From Croceicoccus mobilis (GTDB taxonomy: Bacteria; Pseudomonadota; Alphaproteobacteria; Sphingomonadales; Sphingomonadaceae): a stretch of 64,000 bases of DNA. Numbering within the stretch: position 1 is the stretch's first letter; every line of letters starts with the position of its first letter. Below are positions 54,845 through 63,212 of the stretch, in pieces. The notes beneath the pieces were generated by a model. That model did not search any database and was not told the DNA's origin. It saw only the letters and a program-made list of their open reading frames with translations. A program made the translations under genes and the position numbers. The stretch spans positions 186,001 to 250,000 of the forward strand of contig NZ_LYWZ01000011.1 of the NCBI RefSeq assembly GCF_001661965.1, written 5' to 3'.

Positions 54845-55972
54845 ATGACCGAAAGCACAAAGCCCGCCGTGGCCATGGCCAGCGTGGGGGACAACCCGAC
54901 CCCGATCTGGGGCCTCTCAAATCGCGAACGCACGCGCCGTATCGGCGCGGCCAATGGGCTGGTGCCGCAATCCGATTCCGGCGCGGTGATCGCCAATGAC
55001 GATTTCGCATGGGACCCGGCGTGGTTCAGGCATGTGCTGGCAAATCCGGGCATGGTGCTGACGATGGGCGGCGTGCCCGCCCTCGCCCATGCGCGCACCC
55101 CGGCCGAGGCGGAGCAGGTCTGTGCCGCAATGGCGGAAAGCCGGGCGCTGGCAGGCGGTGACTTCGAGGTCATCGCCTATGAAAGCGGCCCCACGATCGA
55201 GAACAAGCAGCTTAGGAAGCGCGAGACGCCGTTCCTGATGCCTCTCACCCCCGAAACGATCCGCACAATCGAACGGGCGAGCTATTTCGGCGCGTATAAA
55301 GGCGTGACCGACATTCTGACCAAATATCTCTGGCCGGAAGTCGCGCTCGTCCTCACCCGCATCGCGGCGAAGCTGGGCATGACCCCGAACATGGTCACCG
55401 CCATCGGCGCCGTCATGTGCGTCTATGCGACCTATATGTTCGCGCTGGGCAATTACTGGACGGGCATGGCCGTGGGGCTGGTGTTCATGGTGCTCGACAC
55501 GGTGGACGGAAAGCTGGCGCGCTGCACCGTCACCTCCAGCTGGTGGGGCAATATCTTCGACCATGGCATCGACCTGGTGCACCCGCCGTTCTGGTGGTGG
55601 TTCTGGACGACGGGGCTAGTCTATTGGGGGCTTGAATTGAGCCCGGAGAATTTCGTGTCGATCATGATCGCGATCCAGGGCGGCTATGTGCTGCAGCGCG
55701 TGATCGAAGGGGTATTCATGCGCCGCAACGGCAGGATGCATATTCACGTTTGGAGGCGTTTCGACAGCTGGTTCCGCCTGATCACCGCGCGGCGCAATCC
55801 CAATATGGTGATCCTGTTCGTCTCCATGCTCTTCGCCCGCCCCGACTGGGGCATAGTGGCGGTCGCCTGGTGGACGGTGGTGTCCTGCGCGATCCACGCG
55901 ATCCGTCTGTTGCAGGCGGAAATCGTGCGCGGGCGCGACGGCAAACTTACCAGCTGGCTTTCGGAAGGATGA
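54845..55972 (+). CDS. CDP-alcohol phosphotransferase with N-terminal extension
   Basis: Integral membrane enzyme that joins a CDP-activated alcohol to a second alcohol or phosphate. The full motif is present at residues 218-243: D218-T-V-D221-G-K-L-A-R, then G235 and D239 and D243. Six or so membrane helices follow residue 180. The N-terminal 145 residues are soluble and unlike ordinary phosphatidyltransferases; a VTDILTKYLWPEVALVLTR segment before MTPNMVT resembles the linker seen in fused nucleotidyltransferase/CDP-alcohol enzymes. ATG 54845 (375 residues) is preferred; the frame to 54611 lies over the divergent gene. The HIT gene overlaps its stop. Confidence 0.85.
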   Translation: MTESTKPAVAMASVGDNPTPIWGLSNRERTRRIGAANGLVPQSDSGAVIANDDFAWDPAWFRHVLANPGMVLTMGGVPALAHARTPAEAEQVCAAMAESRALAGGDFEVIAYESGPTIENKQLRKRETPFLMPLTPETIRTIERASYFGAYKGVTDILTKYLWPEVALVLTRIAAKLGMTPNMVTAIGAVMCVYATYMFALGNYWTGMAVGLVFMVLDTVDGKLARCTVTSSWWGNIFDHGIDLVHPPFWWWFWTTGLVYWGLELSPENFVSIMIAIQGGYVLQRVIEGVFMRRNGRMHIHVWRRFDSWFRLITARRNPNMVILFVSMLFARPDWGIVAVAWWTVVSCAIHAIRLLQAEIVRGRDGKLTSWLSEG

Positions 55973-56406
55973 GCGCGATGAACGAGACGATTACCCGCTT
56001 CGGCCACCCGGCAACTCTGGTCGCCGAATATGACCACTGGGTGGCCTTGCTGCGTCCGGCCCAGCCGACATTGGGCTCGCTGGTGCTGGCCGCCAAGAGC
56101 GAGGCGACCGATTTCGGTGCGTTACCGGCCGCAGCGCACGCGGAACTGAAGCAGGTTACCTCGGCCATCGAAGCGGCGCTCAAGAGCTTCGTCGATTACA
56201 CCAAGATCAATTATCTGATGCTGATGATGGTCGACCCGCATGTCCATTTCCACGTCATCCCCCGCTACGAGGGAAAGCGTGAATTCGAGGGGCTGCAATT
56301 CCCCGATGCGGGCTGGCCGAAGCTGCCTGATCTCGGCACGGCAGTCACGCTTGACGACGAACGCGTCGCAGCCTTGACCGCCGCGCTAAAACCGCTTTTC
56401 GCCTGA
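55969..56406 (+). CDS. HIT-family protein
   Basis: A 145-residue histidine-triad protein. The triad HVHFHVIP (HxHxHxx) lies in the middle third, in LMLMMVDPHVHFHVIPRYEG. HIT proteins hydrolyse or transfer nucleotidyl groups from phosphoramidates, dinucleotides or nucleotide-activated sugars. ATG 55969 overlaps the stop of the CDP-alcohol phosphotransferase gene (ATGA), and the longer frame to 55750 is a shadow over that gene. The coupling suggests the substrate is an NMP-alcohol or side product of that pathway (inference). It is convergent with the next nucleotidyltransferase, 12 bases away. Confidence 0.85.
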   Translation: MSAMNETITRFGHPATLVAEYDHWVALLRPAQPTLGSLVLAAKSEATDFGALPAAAHAELKQVTSAIEAALKSFVDYTKINYLMLMMVDPHVHFHVIPRYEGKREFEGLQFPDAGWPKLPDLGTAVTLDDERVAALTAALKPLFA

Positions 56407-56418
56407 ACGGGTCCGCGC

Positions 56419-57171
56419 TCAGTTCCAGGTATCGGTAAGCGCGGTCGCGGTTTCGATATCGGTCAGGAAATCGACCTCGGCCCAGTGCATTCCCTCGATC
56501 GAGCAGGTGCCGACCTTGCCGGTCGGGGCCAGCGTGTCGATAACCTTCAAATACCAGTGCTCGACCCCGTCGCGCTCGCGCATCTTGGTGCGCACGGCTT
56601 CGCGGAACAGTTCCGCGCCCTCGCCGCGAAAGGCGAGGAAGCCGATCGATTCGGAATTGGTCTCTTCCGCCGTCAGCGTCTTGCCGATGTGCAGCAGGCG
56701 GCCATCGGGTTCGCGCAGCACCTTCATGTCGTCACTGTCATAGGCGGGTTTCACGTCGACCGTGACGGCGATGGGCCACGGTCCGTCGGGGCCGTCCTCG
56801 CCTGCCAGCACCTTTTTCACGATGTCCTCGGAAATCAGCGTGTCGCCGTTGAGGATGAGGAAGTCGCCCTTCATCTCTTCGCGCACGATCCAGCAGGAGC
56901 CGAGGTTGTCGGCGACCTTGAAGAACGGGTTGAAGTGGCAGGTGATCTCCACCCGCGGATCGTTGATCTGCGAAATCGCGTGCTCGACCTCGTCGGTCTT
57001 GAAACCGGTGACGATGTCGATTTTCTTGACGCCACCGCGGGCCAGCATCTCGATCTGCCATTCAATCAAAGTGCGGCCCGAAAAGTCGATAAGGCACTTG
57101 GGTCGCTCGGCGGTCAGCGGCAGCAGGCGGGATCCCTGGCCCGCGCTCAACAGGATTGCATGTTCGATCAT
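56419..57171 (-). CDS. Sugar/alcohol-phosphate nucleotidyltransferase (LicC-like)
   Basis: A 250-residue GT-A nucleotidyltransferase. The signature LSAGQGSRLLPLTAERPK is at residues 8-25, and ILNGDTLIS gives the metal-binding Asp. Proteins of this length and pattern include phosphocholine cytidylyltransferases (LicC) and inositol-phosphate cytidylyltransferases; I cannot choose. ATG 57171 is preferred over 57201, because the family N-terminus begins at MIEHAILLSAGQG. It is flanked by the HIT gene and a flippase gene, so a role in providing an activated headgroup is plausible. Confidence 0.85.
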   Translation of the reverse strand: MIEHAILLSAGQGSRLLPLTAERPKCLIDFSGRTLIEWQIEMLARGGVKKIDIVTGFKTDEVEHAISQINDPRVEITCHFNPFFKVADNLGSCWIVREEMKGDFLILNGDTLISEDIVKKVLAGEDGPDGPWPIAVTVDVKPAYDSDDMKVLREPDGRLLHIGKTLTAEETNSESIGFLAFRGEGAELFREAVRTKMRERDGVEHWYLKVIDTLAPTGKVGTCSIEGMHWAEVDFLTDIETATALTDTWN

Positions 57172-57297
57172 GGCGGCGCGCAATAGTGGCAAAGGGCGCA
57201 AACGGCAATTCCCGGCGTGTCGCCATCCGTCGCATTACGGGGACACTGTGATCGTGCCCGCTTGCCTCCTGCGCATTCATCGGCCAATCAGCGCGCC

Positions 57298-58674
57298 ATG
57301 TCGCGCCGGCGCCCGAAACATAACGAAGACCGTTCCATGCTGGGCCGGATGCTTGCCAATCTTGGCTGGCTTCTGGGAGGCAAGGGATTCGGCGCGGTCT
57401 GTTCACTGGTCTATCTGGCGATCCTTACCCGCACCCTAGGGCTTAAGGACTTCGGCCACTTCTCGTTGATCTTTGGCACTTCGCAGGCGCTGATCGCGGT
57501 GGCGGGGTTCCAGACATGGCGCGTTGTCGTGCGTTTTGGCGCCGAACATGTGCATGACGGGCAGTGGGACAGGTTCGGCCGGCTTTCCATGCTGGCCGGC
57601 GTGCTCGACGTGGTGGGCGCGATGATCGGCTGCGGGATCGCCTATCTCGCCTTTTACCAGTTTGCCGACATGCTCGGCCTGAACAAAAGCCTCATCACCA
57701 CGGCTTTCTGGTTCAATGTCGCCTCGCTCTGGGCCCTGCGCTCAGCGCCGACCGGGGTGGTCCGCGCGCTCGACCGATTCGACATGGCGATCTATGTCGA
57801 GGCGGTGGTACCATTGGGCCGCCTGCTGGCTGCGGTGGCGATATGGCTGACGGGGCCGAGCCTCGTGCGCTTCCTGATCGCATGGGCCGCGATCGATCTG
57901 CTCGAAGCCGCGCTTTACTGGATCCTCGCCCGTCGCCTCTGCCCCCAGGCGATACGGCTGTCACGGCTGAAAGATTTTACCGGCGCGCTGAAGGACAATC
58001 CCGGCGTGGTGAAATTCTTCATCGTCACCTTCCTGTCCTCCACGCTCGAGGCTGCCTATCGCAATGGCCCGCTGCTGGCTGTCGGCTATCTTCTCGGCAC
58101 GCGCGCTGCGGGTCTGTATCGCCTGGCGCAGCAGCTGGCGCAGGGGCTGGCGAAATTCTCCACCCTGCTCGCCCGCGCCGCCTATGCCGAGATTTCGCGG
58201 GCGCGCGTCACATCCGCCATTCAGGATTTCAGGAAGCTCATCCGCCAGACAAGCGTGCTGGCCGGTGGCGGCAGCGCCATCGTGGTGCTGATCGTGGTGC
58301 TGGCGGGGCGCTGGCTGCTTGAACTGCTGGGCGGCGAACAGTTCTCCGGCGGCGAACCGATCCTGATCGCGCTGGTCGTGGGGGCAAGCTTCGAACTTGC
58401 AAGCGTCGCCTTCGAACCGGTGCTGCACTCTACCGGGAAGGCGAAATATTCGCTTGCCGCCCGGCTCGTCGCGGTCGGCGCCACGGCTGCGGGTATCCTC
58501 GCCTTTGTTCCGGTCGCAGGGGCGCAGGGCGCGGCATGGGGCGTGGCGACCGGCGGCGCGGTGCTGTATTTCACCATGGGTCTTTTGACCTTCATCGTGC
58601 TGCGCCGGCTAACGCGAGAGGATCGCGCGGCGCGCGCGCAGGAACCCGCCGAACCGCCCCCCGCCGGCCCATAA
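57298..58674 (+). CDS. Oligosaccharide/lipid flippase (MATE/Wzx-like)
   Basis: A 458-residue membrane protein with about 12-14 hydrophobic helices, matching the polysaccharide-biosynthesis flippase family (Wzx/MVF type) that moves lipid-linked glycans across the inner membrane. Residues 1-50 (LGWLLGGKGFGAVCSLVYLA) form the first helix; SSTLEAAYRNGPLLAVGYL is in the second half. The C-terminus is Pro/Ala/Arg-rich. ATG 57298 or 57337 are both possible. It is divergent from the LicC-like gene and probably handles the product of the neighbouring phosphotransferase cluster (inference). It has no upstream gene in the same operon. Confidence 0.82.
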   Translation: MSRRRPKHNEDRSMLGRMLANLGWLLGGKGFGAVCSLVYLAILTRTLGLKDFGHFSLIFGTSQALIAVAGFQTWRVVVRFGAEHVHDGQWDRFGRLSMLAGVLDVVGAMIGCGIAYLAFYQFADMLGLNKSLITTAFWFNVASLWALRSAPTGVVRALDRFDMAIYVEAVVPLGRLLAAVAIWLTGPSLVRFLIAWAAIDLLEAALYWILARRLCPQAIRLSRLKDFTGALKDNPGVVKFFIVTFLSSTLEAAYRNGPLLAVGYLLGTRAAGLYRLAQQLAQGLAKFSTLLARAAYAEISRARVTSAIQDFRKLIRQTSVLAGGGSAIVVLIVVLAGRWLLELLGGEQFSGGEPILIALVVGASFELASVAFEPVLHSTGKAKYSLAARLVAVGATAAGILAFVPVAGAQGAAWGVATGGAVLYFTMGLLTFIVLRRLTREDRAARAQEPAEPPPAGP

Positions 58675-58803
58675 GTCGGCCCGTGGCCGGACCGGTCGCA
58701 TCCACAACTGGCAAAATTAGCAAGAATGGCAGCTTGTGCAGCGCGGCACGTTTGGCTAACCGGGGCCCCGACGATCTGTCTTTTGCAACCGAAAGAATTG
58801 CAC

Positions 58804-59589
58804 ATGGCCACCTTTACCCTCCCCAAGAACAGCAAGATCACCGGCAAGAGCAAGACTCACGCGTCGGAAACCGGCGGGAAGGTGAAGAAGTTCAAGGTCT
58901 ATCGCTACGATCCGGATAGCGGCGAAAACCCGCGCTATGATACGTTCGAGATCGATCTCGACGCGTGCGGCCCGATGGTCCTCGACGCCATCATCAAGAT
59001 GAAAAACGAAATGGACCCGACGCTTACTTTCCGGCGTTCGTGCCGTGAAGGCATCTGCGGGTCCTGCGCGATGAACATCAACGGCAAGAACGGCCTCGCC
59101 TGCACCACCGCGATCGAGGATTGCGGTTCGGGCGAAGTGCGCATAACGCCGCTGCCGCACATGGACGTGATCAAGGATCTCGTCCCCGACTTCACGCATT
59201 TCTACGCGCAATACGCCTCGATCCGTCCCTGGCTGCAGACCGTGACCCCGACTCCGTCGGGCAAGGAACGCCTGCAGTCGCCGGAAGAGCGTGGCAAGCT
59301 CGACGGCCTGTACGAGTGCATCCTTTGCGCCTGCTGCTCGACCGCGTGCCCCAGCTACTGGTGGAACTCGGACAAGTTCCTTGGCCCGGCCATCCTGCTG
59401 CAGGCCTATCGCTGGCTGGCCGACAGCCGCGATGAAATGACCGGTGAGCGTCTTGACGAGCTGGAAGATCCCTTCCGCCTCTATCGCTGCCACACCATCA
59501 TGAACTGCGCGAATGTCTGCCCCAAGGGCCTCTCGCCCGCCAAGGCAATCGCCGAAATCAAGAAGATGGAAGCCGAGCGCCTCGTCTGA
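58804..59589 (+). CDS. sdhB: Succinate dehydrogenase iron-sulfur subunit
   Basis: Carries the three Fe-S clusters between the SdhA flavin and quinone. 2Fe-2S motif [22 protein letters not shown]; 4Fe-4S motif [12 protein letters not shown]; 3Fe-4S motif [18 protein letters not shown] 58804 gives 261 residues, the family size. No sdhA, sdhC or sdhD lies in the visible region upstream (a flippase) or downstream, so sdhB is separated from the other subunits. It is followed by a thioesterase gene after 23 bases. Confidence 0.96.
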   Translation: MATFTLPKNSKITGKSKTHASETGGKVKKFKVYRYDPDSGENPRYDTFEIDLDACGPMVLDAIIKMKNEMDPTLTFRRSCREGICGSCAMNINGKNGLACTTAIEDCGSGEVRITPLPHMDVIKDLVPDFTHFYAQYASIRPWLQTVTPTPSGKERLQSPEERGKLDGLYECILCACCSTACPSYWWNSDKFLGPAILLQAYRWLADSRDEMTGERLDELEDPFRLYRCHTIMNCANVCPKGLSPAKAIAEIKKMEAERLV

Positions 59590-59612
59590 TCGACGCGGAA
59601 CCTGCGGAACTG

Positions 59613-60056
59613 ATGGCGGTTGCGTTTCTGAATCCGGCTGATCAACGGCCGGGCTGGATGACTTGGACAATCGGCGCTGCCGACCATTTCGTCGGCTCGG
59701 TGCTCGGCAGGCTTTTCGTCCGTGCCGAAAGCGACGGATGCGCGCGCGTCCGGTTGGAACCGCTGGAGCATCACCGTAACGTCAACGGCGTCTATCATGG
59801 CGGCGCGATCCTCAGCCTGATCGATAGCGCAATCTTTCCTGCCACCATGCTTTTGACGGGCAAGACGGATCTCAATGTCGCGACCATCGACCTGCAGACG
59901 CAATTCGTGGCGCCTGGCGATCTTGACCGCCCGCTCGATGCGCTGGTGACGCTGACCCGCGAAACCGGGCGGATGACCTTTACCCGCGGCGTGGTCGTGC
60001 AGGATGACGATGTCGTGGCCAGCTTTACCGCGCTGCAGCGCAAGATCGCGGGCTGA
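59613..60056 (+). CDS. Hotdog-fold thioesterase (PaaI family)
   Basis: A 147-residue single-hotdog protein of the PaaI/YbgC-like acyl-CoA thioesterase group. The active-site region is VNGVYHGGAILSLIDSAIF, with the conserved His-Gly-Gly; the sheet segment NVATIDLQTQFVAPG follows. The substrate (acyl-CoA type) is unknown. It begins 23 bases after sdhB and ends three bases before zapE, so the three form one unit. Confidence 0.85.
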   Translation: MAVAFLNPADQRPGWMTWTIGAADHFVGSVLGRLFVRAESDGCARVRLEPLEHHRNVNGVYHGGAILSLIDSAIFPATMLLTGKTDLNVATIDLQTQFVAPGDLDRPLDALVTLTRETGRMTFTRGVVVQDDDVVASFTALQRKIAG

Positions 60057-60059
60057 CCG

Positions 60060-61175
60060 GTGTCGGGCCTTGTCGCCAGATATGACGCGCTGATCGCAGC
60101 AGGAGAGCTTCGCCGCGACCCCGAGCAGCGCGCTGCGATCCTGCGGCTTGCGCAGCTTCAGGACGAGCTTGAGGCTCCGCCGCCAAAGCAAGGCTTTTTT
60201 GCAAAGCTGAAGGGCGAGAAACCGCCTCGCCCGCGCGGCGTCTATATGTATGGCGATGTCGGTCGCGGCAAATCCATGATGATGGACCTGTTCCATGACA
60301 CGCTGGAGATCGAGGCCAAGCGCCGCGTCCATTTCCACGAGTTCATGCTGGAGGTCGACCAGCGCATCCGCGAGGAGCGCAAGAAGGAAGCGGGTGACCC
60401 CATCGGCCCTGTCGCCAAACAGCTCGCCAGCGGTATCCGCTGCCTGTGCTTTGACGAGATGGTGGTCAAGAATACCGCCGACGCCATGATCATGAGCCGC
60501 CTGTTCACCGCCTTGATCGAGGTGGAGGACGTGGTCGTCGTCACCACGTCGAACCGGCCGCCCAGCGATCTGTACAAGGACGGCATCAATCGCGGGCTGT
60601 TCATGCCCTTCATCCACCTGATCGAGGCGGAGCTGGACACGCTGACACTGAACGGCCCGACCGATTACCGCCTGCAGCGCCTTGGCGGCATGGATGTCTG
60701 GTACAGCCCCACTGGCGACGAGGCCACGGCCAAGGCGCGGCAGGCCTTTTTCCGCCTGACCGACTATCCGCCCGAAGATGCTGCCCATGTAACCGGATAT
60801 GACCTTCCCGTCGGGGAATCGCGAACCCTGTGGGTTCCAAAGAGCCTGAAAGGCGTGGCCGTGTTTTCCTTCAAACGGCTGTGCGAACAGCCGCGCGGAT
60901 CGTCCGATTTTCTTGCGATTGCACGGCATTACCACACGGTCATCGTGGTCGGCATCCCGATCATGGGCCCCGAAATGCGGAACGAGGCGCAGCGTTTCAC
61001 CACACTCATCGACGCGCTTTACGAAAACGGCGTCAAGCTGGTCGCCACGGCCGATGCGGAGCCGGCCAACCTGTACCCCAGCGGCGATGGCGCGTTCGAG
61101 TTCGATCGCACCGTCAGCCGCCTGATGGAAATGCAGTCGGCTGACTATCTCGCGCGCGGACACGGGGAACAGTAG
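60060..61175 (+). CDS. zapE: AFG1-like ATPase ZapE
   Basis: A cell-division-associated AAA+-type ATPase. Walker A is GDVGRGKS (residues 65-72), Walker B is RCLCFDEM, and sensor-like VVVTTSNRPPSDLYKDG follows. The C-terminal block VVGIPIMGPEMRNEAQRF is typical. 371 residues, full length. Start is GTG at 60060. It is the last gene of the sdhB unit; pirin begins 121 bases later with its own ribosome-binding site. Confidence 0.93.
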   Translation: MSGLVARYDALIAAGELRRDPEQRAAILRLAQLQDELEAPPPKQGFFAKLKGEKPPRPRGVYMYGDVGRGKSMMMDLFHDTLEIEAKRRVHFHEFMLEVDQRIREERKKEAGDPIGPVAKQLASGIRCLCFDEMVVKNTADAMIMSRLFTALIEVEDVVVVTTSNRPPSDLYKDGINRGLFMPFIHLIEAELDTLTLNGPTDYRLQRLGGMDVWYSPTGDEATAKARQAFFRLTDYPPEDAAHVTGYDLPVGESRTLWVPKSLKGVAVFSFKRLCEQPRGSSDFLAIARHYHTVIVVGIPIMGPEMRNEAQRFTTLIDALYENGVKLVATADAEPANLYPSGDGAFEFDRTVSRLMEMQSADYLARGHGEQ

Positions 61176-61296
61176 ACGCCAAGGTCACATATTTGTGCCT
61201 TCTTGAAGGACGCTCCAGACCTGCCATCTCTCCATCGTTACCGGCGGCCCCGTGCCGATTGCAGGGCCGGACAACCCCGCCGAAGAGAGAGAACAC

Positions 61297-61992
61297 ATGC
61301 TTGAGATCCGTCCCTTTGACCAGCTGGGCAAGGCCAATCACGGTTGGCTGGACACCAGCTATCATTTCAGCTTTTCCAATTACCACGATCCCGCCCGGAT
61401 GGGCTGGGGCCGTCTGCGCGTATGGAACGACGACTGGATCCAGGCCCGCAGCGGCTTCCCCCCGCATCCGCACCAGAACATGGAGATCGTGACCTTCGTG
61501 CGCAGCGGCGCCATCAGCCACCGCGATTCGCTGGGCAATGAAGGGCGCACGGCGGCAGGCGACGTGCAGGTGATGAGCGCGGGCACCGGCATTACCCATG
61601 CCGAATATAACCTAGAATCCGAAGACACGACCTTGTTCCAGATCTGGATCCTGCCAGATCAGGCCGGCGAAGCGCCCGGCTGGGGCCAGCGCGAATTCCC
61701 GCGCGGCGACCGGGCGGGCAGCTGGGTCACGGTTGCCAGCGGCAATCCGACGGGCGAGGCCCTGCCCCTGCGCGCCGATGCGCGGGTTCTGGCCGCGACA
61801 GTGAAGGCGGGCGACACGATCACCTTGCCGCTCGATCCCGCGCGCCATTATTACACCGTGCCGGTCGGCGGTTCGGTGAAGGCCAATGGCAAGACCGCCA
61901 ATGGCCGCGACGGCATCGCGGTGACAGGGGAAGACAGCCTGACCATCACCGCAAAGGATGATGTCGAGCTGCTGCTCGTCGATACGCGCTAG
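61297..61992 (+). CDS. Pirin family protein
   Basis: A 231-residue bicupin. The N-terminal cupin keeps the metal ligands: GFPPHPHQNMEIVTFV (two His), AISHRDSLG (His), and the later His/Glu in GITHAEYN. Pirin homologs act as quercetinase-like dioxygenases or redox regulators; the substrate here is unknown. A GAGAGAG ribosome-binding site (61284-61290) supports ATG 61297; an earlier frame from 61252 is not needed. Its TAG stop shares bases with the convergent decarboxylase stop. Confidence 0.9.
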   Translation: MLEIRPFDQLGKANHGWLDTSYHFSFSNYHDPARMGWGRLRVWNDDWIQARSGFPPHPHQNMEIVTFVRSGAISHRDSLGNEGRTAAGDVQVMSAGTGITHAEYNLESEDTTLFQIWILPDQAGEAPGWGQREFPRGDRAGSWVTVASGNPTGEALPLRADARVLAATVKAGDTITLPLDPARHYYTVPVGGSVKANGKTANGRDGIAVTGEDSLTITAKDDVELLLVDTR

Positions 61993-63212
61993 ACCAGAAG
62001 CTCTCGCGCCGGGCCATGGCCCAGGAAAGCTGCGGGGCTCGCGCTTGCGCCATAGGCTCCCGCGCAGAACACAGCGACAAGGTCGCCCACCCGGATTTCG
62101 GGTAGGGTGACCTTGTTCGCGAGGATGTCCAGCGGCGTGCACAGCCGTCCGACGACCGTCTGCTCCTGATTGATCGCGGGTTCACCGAACCGGTTGGCCA
62201 CCGCCACCGGATAATTGCGCCGCACGACCGTGCCGAAATTGCCCGATGCCGCCAGCTGGTGATGCAATCCGCCATCGGTGACGACAAATATCTCGCCATG
62301 GCTTTCTTTCACATCGAGCACGCGGGTCAGATAGACCCCCGCCTCCCCCACGAGATAGCGCCCCAATTCAATGGCGAATTGCGTATCGGCCAGCCTGTCG
62401 GGCATCGACGCGAGCGCATCGCCCAGCGCCGCGCCGACTGCGGTCAGGTCAAGCGGCGTATCGCTTGGGAAATAGGGAATGCCAAAACCGCCGCCCAGAT
62501 TGCAGTGCGGCACATCCACGCCCGCCGCCTCCGCCAGTTCGGCGGCCAGCGCCAGCGTTGCCGCCTGCGTCGCGATCACGGCTTCGGCATCGAGAGCCTG
62601 GCTGCCCGCATAGATGTGAAACCCGCGCCAAACGGCCCCGCTCGCCACGATTTCGCGCGCCAGATCGGGGACGAGCGCGGCGTCGATGCCGAATGGCTTG
62701 GCGCCGCCGCCCATCTTCATGCCCGATCCCTTTATGTCGAAGCTGGGGTTAACCCGGATCGCCAGTCGGGGCACGGTGCCAAGGCTTTCGCCGATGGCCA
62801 GCGCGCGGCGGATTTCTGCCGCTGATTCCGTGTTGAGCGTCACGCCGGTACGGATTGCAGCTTCGATCTCGCCATCGTCCTTGCCCGGCCCGGCAAAGCT
62901 GATCCGGTCCGCATCCATCCCGGCCTCAAGCGCCAATGCCAATTCGCCGCCCGATGCGATGTCGAAGCCATCGACAAGCTCCGCCATATATCGCAGCAGT
63001 GCCGGGTGGGGATTGGCTTTCATCGCATAATGCATGGCCAAGCGGCCGGGCATGGCCTCGCGCAGCGATGCGACGCGGGCTGCGAGCATGGCGCGATCAT
63101 AGGCGAAGACCGGCGTGCCTTCACGAGCCAGATCGCTGGCAGTGCACCCACCGATCAGCAATTCGCCATTGCTGCCGGCAAAACCTGCCGGAATGGGGCC
63201 CATCGGTTTCAT
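61989..63212 (-). CDS. PLP-dependent decarboxylase, exosortase-A system type
   Basis: Fold III (alanine racemase/ornithine-DAP decarboxylase-like) PLP enzyme of 407 residues. The PLP Lys65 is in HYAMKANPHPALL; the glycine-rich phosphate-binding segment is NLGGGFGIPYF; the C-terminal domain contributes a catalytic Cys in VFCAGAYGASASP. Its pairing with an AMP-forming acyl-CoA ligase that overlaps it by four bases is the hallmark of the family associated with exosortase A and exopolysaccharide loci, rather than of the lysine pathway. Its substrate in that system is not established. It reads leftward, so the rest of that locus should lie right of the window. Confidence 0.88.
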   Translation of the reverse strand: MKPMGPIPAGFAGSNGELLIGGCTASDLAREGTPVFAYDRAMLAARVASLREAMPGRLAMHYAMKANPHPALLRYMAELVDGFDIASGGELALALEAGMDADRISFAGPGKDDGEIEAAIRTGVTLNTESAAEIRRALAIGESLGTVPRLAIRVNPSFDIKGSGMKMGGGAKPFGIDAALVPDLAREIVASGAVWRGFHIYAGSQALDAEAVIATQAATLALAAELAEAAGVDVPHCNLGGGFGIPYFPSDTPLDLTAVGAALGDALASMPDRLADTQFAIELGRYLVGEAGVYLTRVLDVKESHGEIFVVTDGGLHHQLAASGNFGTVVRRNYPVAVANRFGEPAINQEQTVVGRLCTPLDILANKVTLPEIRVGDLVAVFCAGAYGASASPAAFLGHGPARELLV

